In this document: piece by piece, positions 1-10,236 of the stretch
Layout: each line of letters starts with the position of its first letter
Position numbering within the stretch: position 1 is the first letter of the stretch
From: Chara braunii
Lineage: Eukaryota > Streptophyta > Charophyceae > Charales > Characeae
NCBI GenBank assembly: GCA_003427395.1
Contig: BFEA01000497.1
Location: 126,429-173,926, forward strand
Direction of reading: 5' to 3'
Length of the DNA stretch: 47,498 nucleotides
Position numbers and translations under genes: made by a program
Notes under the pieces: model-generated
What the model was told of the DNA's origin: nothing
The model's database searches: none
The model's input: the letters and a program-made list of their open reading frames with translations, nothing else

Positions 1-1132
1 TTCCTCTTAGTTTTGGCCCTCCCTATGCCCAAGGTGCAGTCCGTTATTTCTCGGACTGCAATAATGGCCTTCTTATGCCCATGGGAGCCTCCTTTTACTC
101 CTACATTTCTCCCACAATGGTCCCTCGTACTCCGATTTTCTCCGGGAGGGCTATTTTTCACATGGGGTCTCATTTGACTCTATTTTCTTGAGGGAGGCTG
201 ATCCGAGATTTTTTGTGATTGCTCCCATGTCTCCCACCTCAGTTTTCTTTACTTTTCCTTTTCCTTTTGGCCTCCCCGTTTGTCACCACTAGTACTTGCA
301 TTAGTGGTGCTAATATTCTTGGTCGTCAAGATGTCGATCTTGACGGTGCACCTTGCATTTATTATTTTCCCCTCATGCGGTGCCGCCGTTTCTTCTTGGG
401 ACTTTCACATGTCCCCGCTACTTGTCCCGTTGGTAATTCCCGACACTTTAGTCCCGTCGGTGGTCCTCGATACTTAGTCCCGTCGGCGGTTCCCGACACT
501 TAGTCCCGGTCATTGACACTTAGTCTCGTCGGCGGTCCCCGACACTTAGTCCCGTCGGCGGTCCTCGACACATTTCGCCCCGGACGCCATTATTTTTACT
601 TAGTCCCACGTGGCCCCGGGTGCCTTTCCCCGAGGTGTCCCATGCCCCTTGGGCGTCTTGTCGCCCCATAGCGACACCTCTTCTTAGTCTTTCCTCGCGC
701 CTTGTGCGTGCCGATCTCTTTGGTCGCGGGCCTCCGCTCCGAGGCTCCCATAGGTGACCCCCACGTTGGACCCTCATTTCCTGGCTTCCCTCGGCTTCTG
801 GCCGCCCATTCCTTGACTTCCTCATTCCCTTATTGCTGTCGCGCTGCAATTGCTAGTTCAAAGGGCCCTTTGGCCTTAGTCTTATTGCATTTTGATGGCC
901 CTCCCGGACTCCTGCTATGTTCTATGTGCCCCTGTTCTTGCGCTCGCTTGCTTGCCGCCGTTAGTTCTTTCCTCCTGTGGTTCTCTCCTCAGGGCATCAA
1001 TCCCTTCTGCGACCTAATCCTTTTTTTTTTCTCTCTCCTGCTTCCTCACTCCAGATTTCTCTATTGTGCACAAATTGTCCGCATTCAATCTCTCAAGTGA
1101 TGGGAAGTTATTCGGGACCCACCAGTCCCGAC
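1..1132. other. C/T-rich stretch without a recognised gene
   Basis: Pyrimidine-rich sequence with short open frames on both strands that show no family motif, no consistent composition and no continuation of the neighbouring element. Its right edge is where the reverse transcriptase of element F stops matching the family, so it is either the sequence that replaced the rest of F or a different repeat. The only structure I see is a 26-bp minisatellite (441-571) and a short inverted repeat around 282-307 (CACCACTA / TAGTGGTG). Confidence 0.5.
441..571. repeat. 26-bp minisatellite, about 5 copies
   Basis: The unit CGACACTTAGTCCCGTCGG plus a short GC-rich tail recurs at 441, 468, 494, 514 and 540, with a partial unit at 566. 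Spacing is 27, 26, 20, 26 and 26 bp, so one copy is shortened by six bases. Units differ by a few substitutions. No function is apparent. Confidence 0.8.
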
Positions 1133-1345
1133 AACGGGTGTACCGAATTCAGAAATGCTAGGCCTGATCCAGCCCTTGCTGGTAAGGGTCTCAAGCTGCT
1201 TTTCGAGCTCCTCGAGCTCAGCAGGGGACATCCTGTAGACTCGTCCCTTAGGAGGGAATGCTCTTGGGAGTAGCTCGATGTGATGCTTGGTTGGCCGGTT
1301 GGGTAGTCCAAAGGGCTCCTGCATCAGATCAGCATACTGATCCAC
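1133..1345 (-). pseudogene. Element F reverse transcriptase, N-terminal fragment
   Basis: About 70 codons match the region just before the fingers of Ty3/gypsy RT. They contain the motif VYRMSPAELEELEKQL, then GWIRPS and FGTPV, the same block that opens the RT of elements D and E in this window. After FGTPV the match stops and the frame runs into unrelated C/T-rich DNA, so palm, YxDD, RNase H and integrase are all missing. It is in the same frame as the protease to its right, separated by one TAG near 1,358. The element is truncated here, by deletion or by a later rearrangement. Confidence 0.8.
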
Positions 1346-1357
1346 AACCTGTTGTAC

Positions 1358-1855
1358 CTAAGGAGGACAGAAAGTTGAAGGAACATATGTTTGCTTGACC
1401 AGAGCAATGAAGCGTCGCTCATGATGAAACTGGCGTGAGAGAGCATGGAACTCTCTCGCTCGTAAGCAGTAGCAAGAAGTCTGAGGGTGGTGATAAGCAA
1501 CAATCATGCATGGCAGATACACTCCTTGACTGTTAGGTAGTTCAACCTTCAGGATCTGCCAGTCGATCCTTGGATTGACTGCCTTCAACCAGTGCATAGA
1601 GAACACCAGGTCAAAGGGTAGGTCAGGGAAGATGTAGAAGTTCACACTATGTCTGACTTCTCCAACACTGTCGAAAGTCACAGGGATACCCTTGACCTTC
1701 TCCCTGATGGTGAGCACTGTGGAGTCACCTATCCTGACCAGCAAAGGTTGCTGCAGCTGCTGAACTTTCATCCCCAGATGCAGTTTCTTAACAGCACTGG
1801 GAGATATAAAGTTCCTGGTGGCTCCACAATCTAACAACCCTTTGATCTTGATGTG
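1358..1855 (-). pseudogene. Element F retropepsin-like aspartic protease
   Basis: The frame reads HIKIKGLLDCGATRNFIS and later DLPFDLVFSMHWL. The first is the retropepsin active-site loop (usual form LLDSGATRNFIS; here Cys replaces Ser after the catalytic Asp). The second is the hydrophobic flap and dimer region, normally LGMDWL. Protease of this family cleaves the Gag-Pol polyprotein in the particle. It lies between gag (right) and the RT fragment (left), as in Ty3/gypsy Pol. An in-frame TAG separates it from RT, and its link to gag needs a frame change. The protein domain call is firm; activity is doubtful. Confidence 0.85.
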
Positions 1856-2147
1856 TTGATTAGGGGCCGAAGTAGGATGAGATCAGACTTTCTTTTCTTT
1901 TGTTCCTTCAGATGAAGGAAGAAAGCAGCAAGTGACGGAAGCTCATGCTGCCCCGGGTCCTGATCCGGGTCAGGATCCTCATAGCAGAAGGATGCTGCCT
2001 GCGCAGTCCCCAAACTCGCACAATCAGTCTCAACTGAAACAGCTGCAGGTTCACCTACCTGGGCAGATGAAGATGCAGCACTGGGGGGAACTGTAGTTCC
2101 CAGGGTCTGTTTCAGTTTTTTGACTGTCTTGGGCCTGGCATGTAAGG

Positions 2148-3689
2148 GCAGTCCTTCAAGAAGTGCTGACCCTCACATCGCAGGCAGACCCCTCTCTCCT
2201 TCCTTCTTCTCCACACTCCCTCCTGGATCTTGAGGTCATGCTAGGGGAGAGTGGAGGGATTGAGTGGGTCAGCTGGCATGTGGACGTCTTTGGGTAGGTT
2301 AGGGCTCTGGGAGGAGGAAGGCCGACGTCCCCTGTCCTTCCCCTTTGCACTGGCTGGGGTTGTGGTGGGAGAGAACTTCTTCTGCTGCTGCAGAACACCC
2401 AAAACAGCCTGAGTCAGGGCCGCTGCAACATCTATTTCAGCAGCGGATCCAGTCCCAGCTGATGGTGTATCAGCCTGGGAATCTGAATCAGAGGCTGACG
2501 AAGATCCTGCATGGGCAAAGGCTGCCTTTCCCTTTCTACCACCACGACGGAAGGCACCTTTCCTTCTGTTAGAGGAGGGGGCCTGAACCTGAAATTTTGC
2601 CTCCATGTCCAGGGCTGCGTGGCCAAGGGACCTCCAGTCCTTGTGCCCAGCACTGTACAAAGCCACAACAAACTTCTCAGGCGCTGCCCGCAGAAGTTGG
2701 TAAACAAATCATCAGTGGACATGACCAACCTAGGGGTAGAGGTGAGCTGCTCGAACTCTTCAAACAAGGATTGCAGGGTACCGCTGTAGCGCTGCTGCCC
2801 CAAGCGGGCAATCTTGTCAGCAGCTTTAGAGGGCCCGCTCCTTATCTGCAAAGCGGTCCTCTAGGGCCTGCAGAAGTTTGTCCACCCCCAGCCCAAAAGC
2901 CCAGTCCTCCATGGACTGCTGCAGACTTCTGGAAGTTGAGGTGGCCCACTTCAAGGCGGGTCCCTCCAGCAGTCCCAGAACCATGGCGACCTTAGTCTGC
3001 TCTGCACAGACAAAGCCCCTCAAGTAGGCTCTGGTCCCAGCAGCCCAGTCCCCAACATTGGTCTTTGGGTCATCCCCTCTGAACTTGTTGGGAGCTGGGA
3101 TCTTGGGACCTCTCTGGGAAGAAGGTGGTGAAGGGGAAGACTGACGTGATCCAGATGGGGTTGAAGAGGGAGAGGAGGAAGGTTTGGGCTTTGGTGAGAG
3201 GACAGGAGAGAGGGGAACGATCAATTTGGCTGTTGTCAGCTGAGCAGTCAGATCCTGAATTGCTGTCAGGATCTTGGACTGCTCAGCTGCCAGGTCATCC
3301 ACCCTGCGCTCCAAACGACCTATACGGTCATCCTTGTTAGTGAAATAAGAAGTGGTGGTCTTGTGCTCCAGAAGAGCCCACTCCGCCAAGTTCTTATTCA
3401 CTTGGGAGCAGCGGTCGTCAGACAGAGCCTTGCCAAGCTGCTCCAACAGATTCTCCTTTCTTGAAGAATCTGTTGCAGCCTCTAGCTCGACTCTCTCCTG
3501 TCTCTTTAACTCATCCAGCAGGGCCTGTTCCTGCTGCAGTCTTTCCTGGATCTCCTTCTTCCTGCGCTTAGTAGCAGTCAGAGGTGTGGGAGGGGTTGAG
3601 GTAGAAGGTCGTTCCTCTTCCACCTTCATAACCAGTTCCACCTGTGGCTGCTGCTGAGCAACGCCATCTTCCTCTTTCAGAACACACAA
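2148..3689 (-). pseudogene. Element F gag (coiled coil, capsid, zinc knuckle), frameshifted
   Basis: The first 287 codons (3,689 to 2,826) start with an acidic/basic coiled coil (KKEIQERLQQEQ, later RIGRLERRVDDLAAEQ). A Ser/Pro-rich linker follows, then a capsid-like block with NKFRGDD, GLLEGPALKWA and LLQALEDRF, typical of plant retrotransposon Gag. The match continues in a second frame (2,851-2,432) and a third (2,666-2,241), so at least two frameshifts separate the parts. A basic RRGGRKGK stretch precedes a nucleocapsid knuckle at 2,148-2,186 reading CLRCEGQHFLKDC, which is CX2CX3HX4C, one residue shorter than the usual CX2CX4HX4C. Gag packages the RNA. The breaks make this a pseudogene. 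Confidence 0.8.
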
Positions 3690-5197
3690 AACAAATAAAC
3701 AGCAGAGAGTATGCAGCGATGTACAAATCCCTTCAGGTACTTAGAAATCGCTGCCAACTCATGCACAAAAGTCAGGTGGGTGATTGGGAAACAAACGGTT
3801 TGGGTTGGAATGGTTTCTCTGGGGTCAGGGGTCAGACAGACAGTTAGTCCAGCAAAATCTACCACACGATTTCCTTTTATTGACCCTGCACCACACTGGA
3901 GTTAGTAAACACAGTTCACTACTCTTCCAGAGAAACACTGGATTTCTAGAGCCCGCTAGAAAGCAAGAGTAGTCAGTGGGAATGACAGAACATCGCAAGT
4001 ATAGACCAGAAAGGTCAAACAAGCAGACCGATTCAGTTAGTAACCCAATATCCTCCCTCAGACTCAATTTTCAGCCCTGATGACTCTGGCGGCCATACCC
4101 GAGGGTATGGCGAAGTAGAATATTCACTGTTTCCAGTGAAATACTAGAAATCCAATTAAGCGATCCTGCAAGAATGACTGTTTTTGAATTGCGATTTACT
4201 GGGGACTGATAGAATTGAATTTTGACGAATAGAATTGAAGTTATGACTGACCTATAGGTAGCAGAGGCTATAATTAGACTCAGAGCAAAACTACAATTCA
4301 CTATATTACTATTTTTCCAGTACAGAATTCAATGTCTGAGCATCCCAAATCCAGCGCAATACTGTGACGCAGTCACAGAACAATTTTAGATGCAAAAGAG
4401 TCAACATGGGGTTAGAAATGAGCAGAGGAAGATAGGGGAGAGATGGTTATGGTTGTCATGCGGTCTGCGATTTTCACATCAAGTCACTGACAGACAGATA
4501 GACCATAATTACTGACTAAACTAATCCTATTTGAATCGCTATACAGGTAGGTGCATGGAACGGACTCACTTTCAGAGTATCTGGCAGAGGTTGATGAAGA
4601 TCTGGCTATGGCAGACTGAAACCCTCATATCGCCAGTTTCTTCCAGAAATTCTCCTTCTCTGTTCCACGCACAGAACCTCTTCAAACTTGTTCATCTTAT
4701 CCAGGACCCTGATGCGCTTCACTCTCTTTAGTCAGATTCACTGAATTTGACCTTGTGGCACCCAAATCGCCAACTGATAAAAACCTCGCCACAGGACCTG
4801 AGATCCGTTGATGCTATAAATAGCCCCAGATGGGGTTATTTCATCCTGAGATTGACACAGGTTGTCAATCTCCCTTAGCGCTGCTCAGGGATGAAGCCGC
4901 TCCACAATCTCGGAGGCCTCCAGGGGTAATTCGCCACGCAGGGGTACTTTGCAACACTACCCTCAGGGTTGGCTTCGGCGAATTGACCCTGTTCTCGCCA
5001 CTTTCAGACAAGCGCCCTCACAAGCTTAATGTGCTTGCTCAGTGCAAGCACTGAACTCCTGAATCCACCGCTTGAAATCTTTTTCCCTGCTGACTCAGTA
5101 ATGGGGATGATTAATCGCCATGAAGATCTCGCCAGCACATTGCCAGATGAAGAAGATGCCCGTTGCACTCAACCCTCAGTGCTCCAATCCCAATCTC
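3690..5197 (-). other. Long untranslated leader of element F
   Basis: About 1.5 kb between the primer-binding site and the first gag codons, without a frame that matches any family. It is unusually long for a gypsy leader and may contain inserted material. A TATA-like TATAAATAG lies on the opposite (plus) strand near 4,814, but nothing downstream of it looks like a gene. Confidence 0.5.
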
Positions 5198-5209
5198 GCT
5201 CCGATACCA
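5198..5209 (-). other. Primer-binding site of element F
   Basis: The minus strand reads TGGTATCGGAGC, 11 of 12 bases identical to the canonical initiator-Met tRNA primer-binding site TGGTATCAGAGC. It sits two bases inside a putative LTR terminus (minus strand ending TTCATAACA), where minus-strand DNA synthesis would be primed. It fixes the orientation of element F and the inner edge of its 5' LTR. Confidence 0.75.
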
Positions 5210-5211
5210 AT

Positions 5212-6473
5212 TGTTATGAACTTGGTTGTCTGACGATTTTTACCGCACCTCACACACAGACAGTCTCATACACGCCCATACATGAAGCTCATACACGCCC
5301 ATACATGCATAAGGGGGAGAGGAGACAGAGTCCACAATGCACACATATCAGAGTAGATAGCGGAAGCACAACCATGCACAAATGGGGAGAGGACACAATG
5401 TTTCTCACTCTCTGACGATACTCCCAACAACCAATCACAAGAACGAACCTGCGAGGATAACAATTGGAATACACAGTGATGATGAGCCAAGTAACCAAAA
5501 ATCGTTACAGAGTTTGTCCGAGTGTATCACACCCAAAACTCCACACTCCACTCTCTATCCTACACCGAGTTAGTAGTGCCGCACTGAATTGGCCTCCCAG
5601 AGGCCAGCGCCAACCACCTAGATGAAGAACGAATCCGGCGATGAAGTCTTCAGTGCCGATGAACAACTCTAACGAAGAAATCGGCAGCTATGGCTACCGC
5701 CACGCACATAGACTCAGTGAGGAGTCTCCACACAACCCTGCCGCTCCCAAAAACCCACAGGGGTTGATGCACAGGGGATGCCCCAGCTATGGCAAGCCAT
5801 TAGCAGGCTGGCTACGGCTGCTGTCCACGGTGAGGGTCTGAGGGAACCGATTGCAGACAATCGCCGCTGCAATCCTCCTGGCTCCAGAACGCTGTATCGC
5901 GAAAATGAACTGCCAAAAAGTCCTAGACACTCCTACCCTATCCTACTTGTAGATCCTTTACTACTCTAGCCTAGGGCCTACCAGTACCGGTTCAGTTAGG
6001 GCCTACTCGGCCTCTACGAAACCTGTCCTACTGCTGCACTTAGGGCTCAGGGCCACTTAGGGCCGGTAACCACTCAGCCCCTACAGCTGTTAGTCCCAGC
6101 TATTTTTAGAATAGCGGGCGGCCCTCAGTGCAAACCAAAAACACAGCAAAACACACAGCACACTGTACAACCTCGCAGTGAATCTCGACAGTTGAAATCA
6201 GCAAGTCATTGCAACCCTCTCTGATACCCTTCAAAACAAGAACAGGCCTTTTGGGTCTGATAGCCGTCTTGCCCTTTTTAACAAGAACGGGCGTTATGGG
6301 ATTGATGGCCGTTCCAACCATTGGCTGATACCCTTGAAAAAAAGAACAGACTTTATGGGACTGATAGTCGCCTCAGCATGACAACCTTGGCTGATAACCC
6401 TCCAAACAAGAACGGTTAGCCAAAACAACCTTGAGTGGTCTATATTTCTGGGTACTTGTACTAGACTGCATTC
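5212..6473 (-). repeat. Putative 5' LTR of element F
   Basis: The inner edge is set by the PBS; the outer edge is my estimate from a minus-strand TGCAGTCTAG near 6,473. The LTR would be about 1.26 kb. It contains imperfect tandem repeats (6,221-6,420) where U3 should be and an A/T-rich TATA-like core on the minus strand near 6,100-6,113. No second copy is in the window to confirm the limits, because the 3' end of F is lost. Confidence 0.45.
6221..6420. repeat. Imperfect tandem repeats in LTR F
   Basis: Four degenerate units of roughly 48-60 bp built around CTGATACCCTT, then AACAAGAACGG and GGGACTGATAGCCGT. They lie upstream of the TATA-like core on the element strand, the usual place of repeated enhancer-like units in plant LTRs. 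Function is inferred only from position. Confidence 0.6.
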
Positions 6474-6869
6474 TCTGCACCTCTTCCTTCCTCTTGCTCA
6501 GTAAGTGCTAGGCCCTGATGAACCTCTATCAAATTCTGCTGCTGCACTACCAACCTGAAGGGTTGAATTTCCATTTCTTGCGTTTGACTATATTTAACTA
6601 TATTAGTGTATTTCTCTCGACCGTGCGAATTCCTTTTTTTTTTTTTTTTTGTTGATAAAACACGTCCTTGTTGTCTTGGCCTCATATCCATTCTGGGGTG
6701 TATCAGTCCGGTTCCTATTCCACGGGCAAGTCAGAAATGCAGAAATACTACCTTGAACCTACGCACGCCCCCTCCCTTGTGGCCTAAGGGTCCGTGATCA
6801 AAATTGATTACTCCACTAAATTGAAGGATCGACTGTGCTTGCCTTTCCGCGAGTCCCCTGAGGATCCCT
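6474..6869. other. Spacer with an 18-T homopolymer
   Basis: No gene recognised. A run of about 18 T at 6,632-6,651 could be the tail of a minus-strand retroposed copy, but I cannot identify a body for it to the right: the next sequence is the inverted start of LINE-1. Confidence 0.4.
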
Positions 6870-7212
6870 CTATGGGGAATATGTCAGTACAACGATAATG
6901 CAAGGAAAATAGAGATCAGAACTGACATAAACCTGGAACATCTCATGTTGCTCTGAAGTCTTGTTGTTGGTCACAATGTGAATTTCTTGTCTCCTGGGCA
7001 GCCACCGACTTAAGCCAGTCTTGCCATCTGATTTGCAATCTGTGAATCTTGCGTGGGCCAGCCAAATTCTCCTGAACCAAAATACCAGCTCTTGCTGCAT
7101 CTCCGGGTCCTGTTGGATTTGGAGTTTGACTTTCCTCCATTGGCATCGGATCTCCGTCTCCATTAGAAGTTTCGTCGTTGCCCATATCTGTTCACTCGGG
7201 TTACTGGACTAG
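6870..7212 (-). pseudogene. Inverted 5' piece of LINE-1 (endonuclease N-terminus)
   Basis: Read on the minus strand this contains AGILVQEN, LAGPRKIHRLQIRW and then CDQQQDF. It lines up with the second LINE, whose endonuclease reads ADIILVQETH, LIGPKDHQKIRKFF and then SNNNSS. The glutamate in VQE is the metal-binding Glu of APE-type LINE endonucleases. The piece lies directly left of, and opposite in strand to, the rest of the LINE-1 endonuclease. Its 5'-most end faces the junction. That is the geometry left by twin priming. The alignment is short and the segment before it does not show the usual WNVNG motif, so I am only moderately sure. Confidence 0.5.
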
Positions 7213-7224
7213 TCGATGGTCTCT

Positions 7225-7740
7225 CCTTTCGAATGATCCAAAGTGTTACCTTCCGTATTATCTTGAACCAGATGTGTCGCCTTCCCGTTGGTATCCCTGT
7301 GGTAATGGCAGGAGACTTCAATGCAGCACCAAACAGACAGTTGGATCGTTGGCAGATCCCTTCCCCCTGTCCACAGTACGTGGAAAGGGATGAACAAATA
7401 ATTGAAGGACTATGCCAGTCTCTCAACCTCTTTGACGCATACAGACGTCTTTTTCCTATAAAACGTAAATTCACATGTTTTAGGAACAGCCAAACAATGA
7501 ATGCATCCAAATCTCGCATTGATCTCATACTTCTATCAGAAGAACTAGAAGGAGCTCTTCAATTAGCAGAGATTTTCCCTCGAAGTGTCTTCCCTGACCT
7601 TGATCACGCTATGATTGCAGTACTACTTTCTTTCAGGAAAAAGTCGGATCAAGGTAGAGGCTTCTATAAGTTAAACACATCCCTCTTGATCATTGATCGC
7701 TTCAAAGTATATCTACAAGATGTTTGGTCCTTTCAATATA
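7225..7740 (+). pseudogene. LINE-1 endonuclease (EEP/APE type), C-terminal part
   Basis: Shows VMAGDFNAAP (substrate-binding GDFN block), SRIDLILLS (RxDxxL motif) and PDLDHAMI (catalytic SDH equivalent, here LDH). These are the last three signature blocks of the exonuclease-endonuclease-phosphatase fold. The enzyme nicks target DNA to prime reverse transcription. The N-terminal blocks (WNVNG, QETH) are absent from this strand; a candidate for them lies inverted immediately to the left. A frameshift near 7,740 moves the sequence into the next reading frame. Confidence 0.85.
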
Positions 7741-8230
7741 CAATGGTTCAACAACGGCCTAATGTTTTTGGGACGTAAATGCAATGAATATTCAAAAATG
7801 CTTGTTGAGCAACGCCATCGTGAGGAATTTGATCTGCAAAAACAACTCCACCAACTTCAAGAACAAGAAGAGAATTCGGCAGACGAACCTCAACTAACTG
7901 AGATTACCAAAAGAATCGGCGACTTGGAGTCCAAGTTATTAAAATTCATGGAGCACCGTTGGCAAGGGATCATAATTAGAGGTAAGTTGAAGGGTTATAA
8001 CACGGAGGGGGTGATGGATGCAAGATTTTTTGCCACAGCAAAAGCCAGAACTGGCAGAACTATCATTGAAGCCTTCACGGACCCTCAAGAAATCAATACT
8101 CACTAGTCACATCTACAGCGGCGTGCACAAAGATAGCAAGAGACTTCTATAAAACCCTCTTTACATCAGTATGCAAACAAAAACCGACGGAACAAAGAGT
8201 GAAAGAGATTGAAGAATTTCTTGAATCACT
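7741..8230 (+). pseudogene. LINE-1 linker and start of reverse transcriptase
   Basis: The sequence continues FNIQWFNNG, a coiled Glu/Gln-rich linker (LQKQLHQLQEQEEN), then ARFFATAKARTGRT, the block that in the second LINE reads KHFFSRIKANSR. After a frame change it runs IARDFYKTLFTS to EEFLESL, which matches IARGFYQQLYQ and MLQYLDK of the second LINE. Then the similarity stops abruptly. It is the RT N-terminal extension, ending at the deletion junction. Confidence 0.75.
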
Positions 8231-8233
8231 GAT

Positions 8234-8740
8234 ATGAAGATCAATTGGGGAACAAAAACTCAAGGTTGGTGGATACACCATCAGAGGGTGAGACATCCAG
8301 AATATCCAAATGTCAGCTGGTTGACAGCAGAGACCCCAATCAGGGTGCTTGGGATCTCACTCTCAGCAAATGGAAAACCAACAGGAAACAACGAATGGAT
8401 ATCTAAACCAGCTCTGGCCAAATGGAAACTTTGGAAGGACAAACGAACATCTATTATAGGATGTTCACTGATCATAAATAATGTTATTCTAGCCTCACTC
8501 TGGTACAAGTCAGCGATATGGTCACTGGACAAATCAGCGCTTAAACCTCTACAAAGACAAATAACAACCTATCTATGGAGAGGTAATCATGACTTAAAAA
8601 ATGTCATAAATAGAGTTGCCTGGCAAGGAGTTATTCAGCCTAAAGCAAAAGGAGGGTTAGGAATCTTAGACCCTTCCACTCAAGTCATGGCGCTCTCAAT
8701 CCAATAGATCAAAAGTTTACTTTTCGACCCAGAGACTCCT
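8234..8740 (+). pseudogene. LINE-1 reverse transcriptase, thumb region after the deletion
   Basis: Begins with KINWGTKTQGWW, matching MEINWKKMIRWW of the second LINE, which lies about 30 residues after its YxDD-equivalent. It then continues through RVLGISLSANG and YLWRGN to AKGGLGILDP, the conserved plant-LINE block after the palm. By comparison with the second LINE, roughly 0.8 kb covering motifs 1 to YxDD has been lost between 8,230 and 8,234. A TAG near 8,705 ends this open stretch. Confidence 0.85.
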
Positions 8741-9938
8741 TTGTCAGCCCTAGCTAAAGAACAGATAGCGAGATTAGCCCTTGAAGTCCCAGAAGGGACA
8801 GATCCGTTGATATGGCTAGAAAATCGTCACTGGTCCATTCCAAAAGGTAGAACTCAGCCCTCAAGCCAGCCAGCGAACCCAAATCGCCAAGCCACAAAAA
8901 TGGACATTTTTGGCCTGACCTCCTCACGACCTGGCGCAAACTACCCTTACCAGATAAAATTCCTCCAAACCGTTGGGAAGAGGTCTGCCAACAACCTCTT
9001 TTCAACAATAGATGGTTGACTGATTCACAAGAAAGGATGTTCCGTTGTATGGATTCCCCCTGGAGAGGTTGGGTCAAAAAGGGGGTCCTAAGGATTGGGA
9101 CATCTGGAACCCAGGAACCCGGGACTGGTACTCTATTTCTTATCTCTTGCCCAACTTGCGATATTGCAGGAGAACAAAAAAATCACTAGACACAATCACA
9201 GAAGCCATCCCGATAGATTGGATAAGAATCCTCTGAAAAGGTCCCCAACTTAAAGAAAGTGATTGGGTGGGCATCCAAGGGAATTCCCAACAAATAGGAA
9301 ATGTGGTATTAGTAAATGATGAGGGATCTGTCTTGCTCTCCTTATTCTCAATCAATCACAAATACCGGCTCACTGAAAGTCAAACTAAGGAAACCGAATG
9401 GTTCAATGCCGACCAAGTATTCAGGATCAGAGTTCTGAAATACAAAGACCATTGGATGACCTTCAAACCATCATGTGCAATCAACAAATTGGCTCTAGAT
9501 CCCATTTATTGGTCTTGGACCGTCCCTTTGGGCAAACGTAGAAAGGGCACTCGCAATATTCACTCACTGACAGTCAGATCAACGTACCGCATGTTGAGGC
9601 CTGCACTGGAATTGAAAGATAGAATAGAAACCAGGTGGATGAAACAGCTAAATGTAAGCAAGGATGATCTGAGACGTATTAAGTGGTTCAAAACTTTTAA
9701 GATTAAACCGAAAAAAAATGCCTCCCTACATATGAAACAACAAAATGTAAGCAAGGATGATCTGAGACGCATTAAGTGGTACAAAACTTTTAAGATTAAA
9801 CCGAAAAAATTTACCTCCCTATAGTGGCAAATCGACCATCGATGCCTTCCCACGAATGATTGGCTAATAGATAGGACCTCACTAGAAGAGAAGGGTATCG
9901 CTCTACCTTGGTGCAAGCTATGCTCCTCTGCATTCCTA
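8741..9938 (+). pseudogene. LINE-1 connection region between RT and zinc finger
   Basis: Several frames in turn (8,741-9,019; 9,045-9,236; 9,267-9,824) give the poorly conserved connection of plant LINE ORF2, with Trp-rich stretches such as RVLKYKDHWMTF and DPIYWSWTVPLGK. The second LINE has an equivalent ending KERWTTPLG. The third frame contains an in-frame 93-bp tandem duplication. Stops and frame changes show decay. Confidence 0.65.
9639..9824 (+). repeat. 93-bp in-frame tandem duplication inside LINE-1
   Basis: Two copies, 9,639-9,731 and 9,732-9,824, each coding for a peptide with NVSKDDLRRIKW and KTFKIKPKK. The period is exactly 31 codons, so the frame is kept. Copies differ at about ten bases, so the duplication is not fresh. 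The residues FKIKPK precede the zinc finger. Confidence 0.9.
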
Positions 9939-10236
9939 TCTAGGACCATTCTGGAAACCATCGAGCACTTTTTTCTTCAATGCCCAGGTGCAGTTTGGTT
10001 ATGGCGTTGGTGGGATAGGATTTGGAGTTCCTTTAATACCCCCTTGAAGTGGCCTTGGGATTGGCAAGCTCTGTTATGCGAGACATGGTCTCCAGAGTAA
10101 TTAGACAATTTTTCCCAAAACCTATTTATAACCGGCAGAAGAACCAATCTCTGGGCCCTCTGGCAACGACGCTGTACTTTTGAAAGGAAGGGTGCCAGGC
10201 TGGATGGTCCAGACTTTACGGAGTCGATTAAACTGC
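9939..10236 (+). pseudogene. LINE-1 zf-RVT zinc-binding domain
   Basis: The frame around 9,949-10,020 reads LETIEHFFLQCPGAVWLWRW, the HxxxxC half of the zf-RVT finger found near the C-terminus of plant LINE ORF2. Upstream Cys residues (WCKLCSS) lie near 9,910-9,930. The finger is thought to bind the element RNA. A stop follows at about 10,098 (TAA), after which TNLWALWQRRC continues the family pattern. Confidence 0.75.

Noticed and set aside
4813-4823. Plus-strand TATA box (TATAAATAG)
   Set aside because: It lies antisense in the leader of element F with no gene or transcript-like structure downstream.
7163-7528. Minus-strand 121-codon frame
   Set aside because: It is the complement of the LINE-1 endonuclease, whose motifs are unmistakable on the plus strand.
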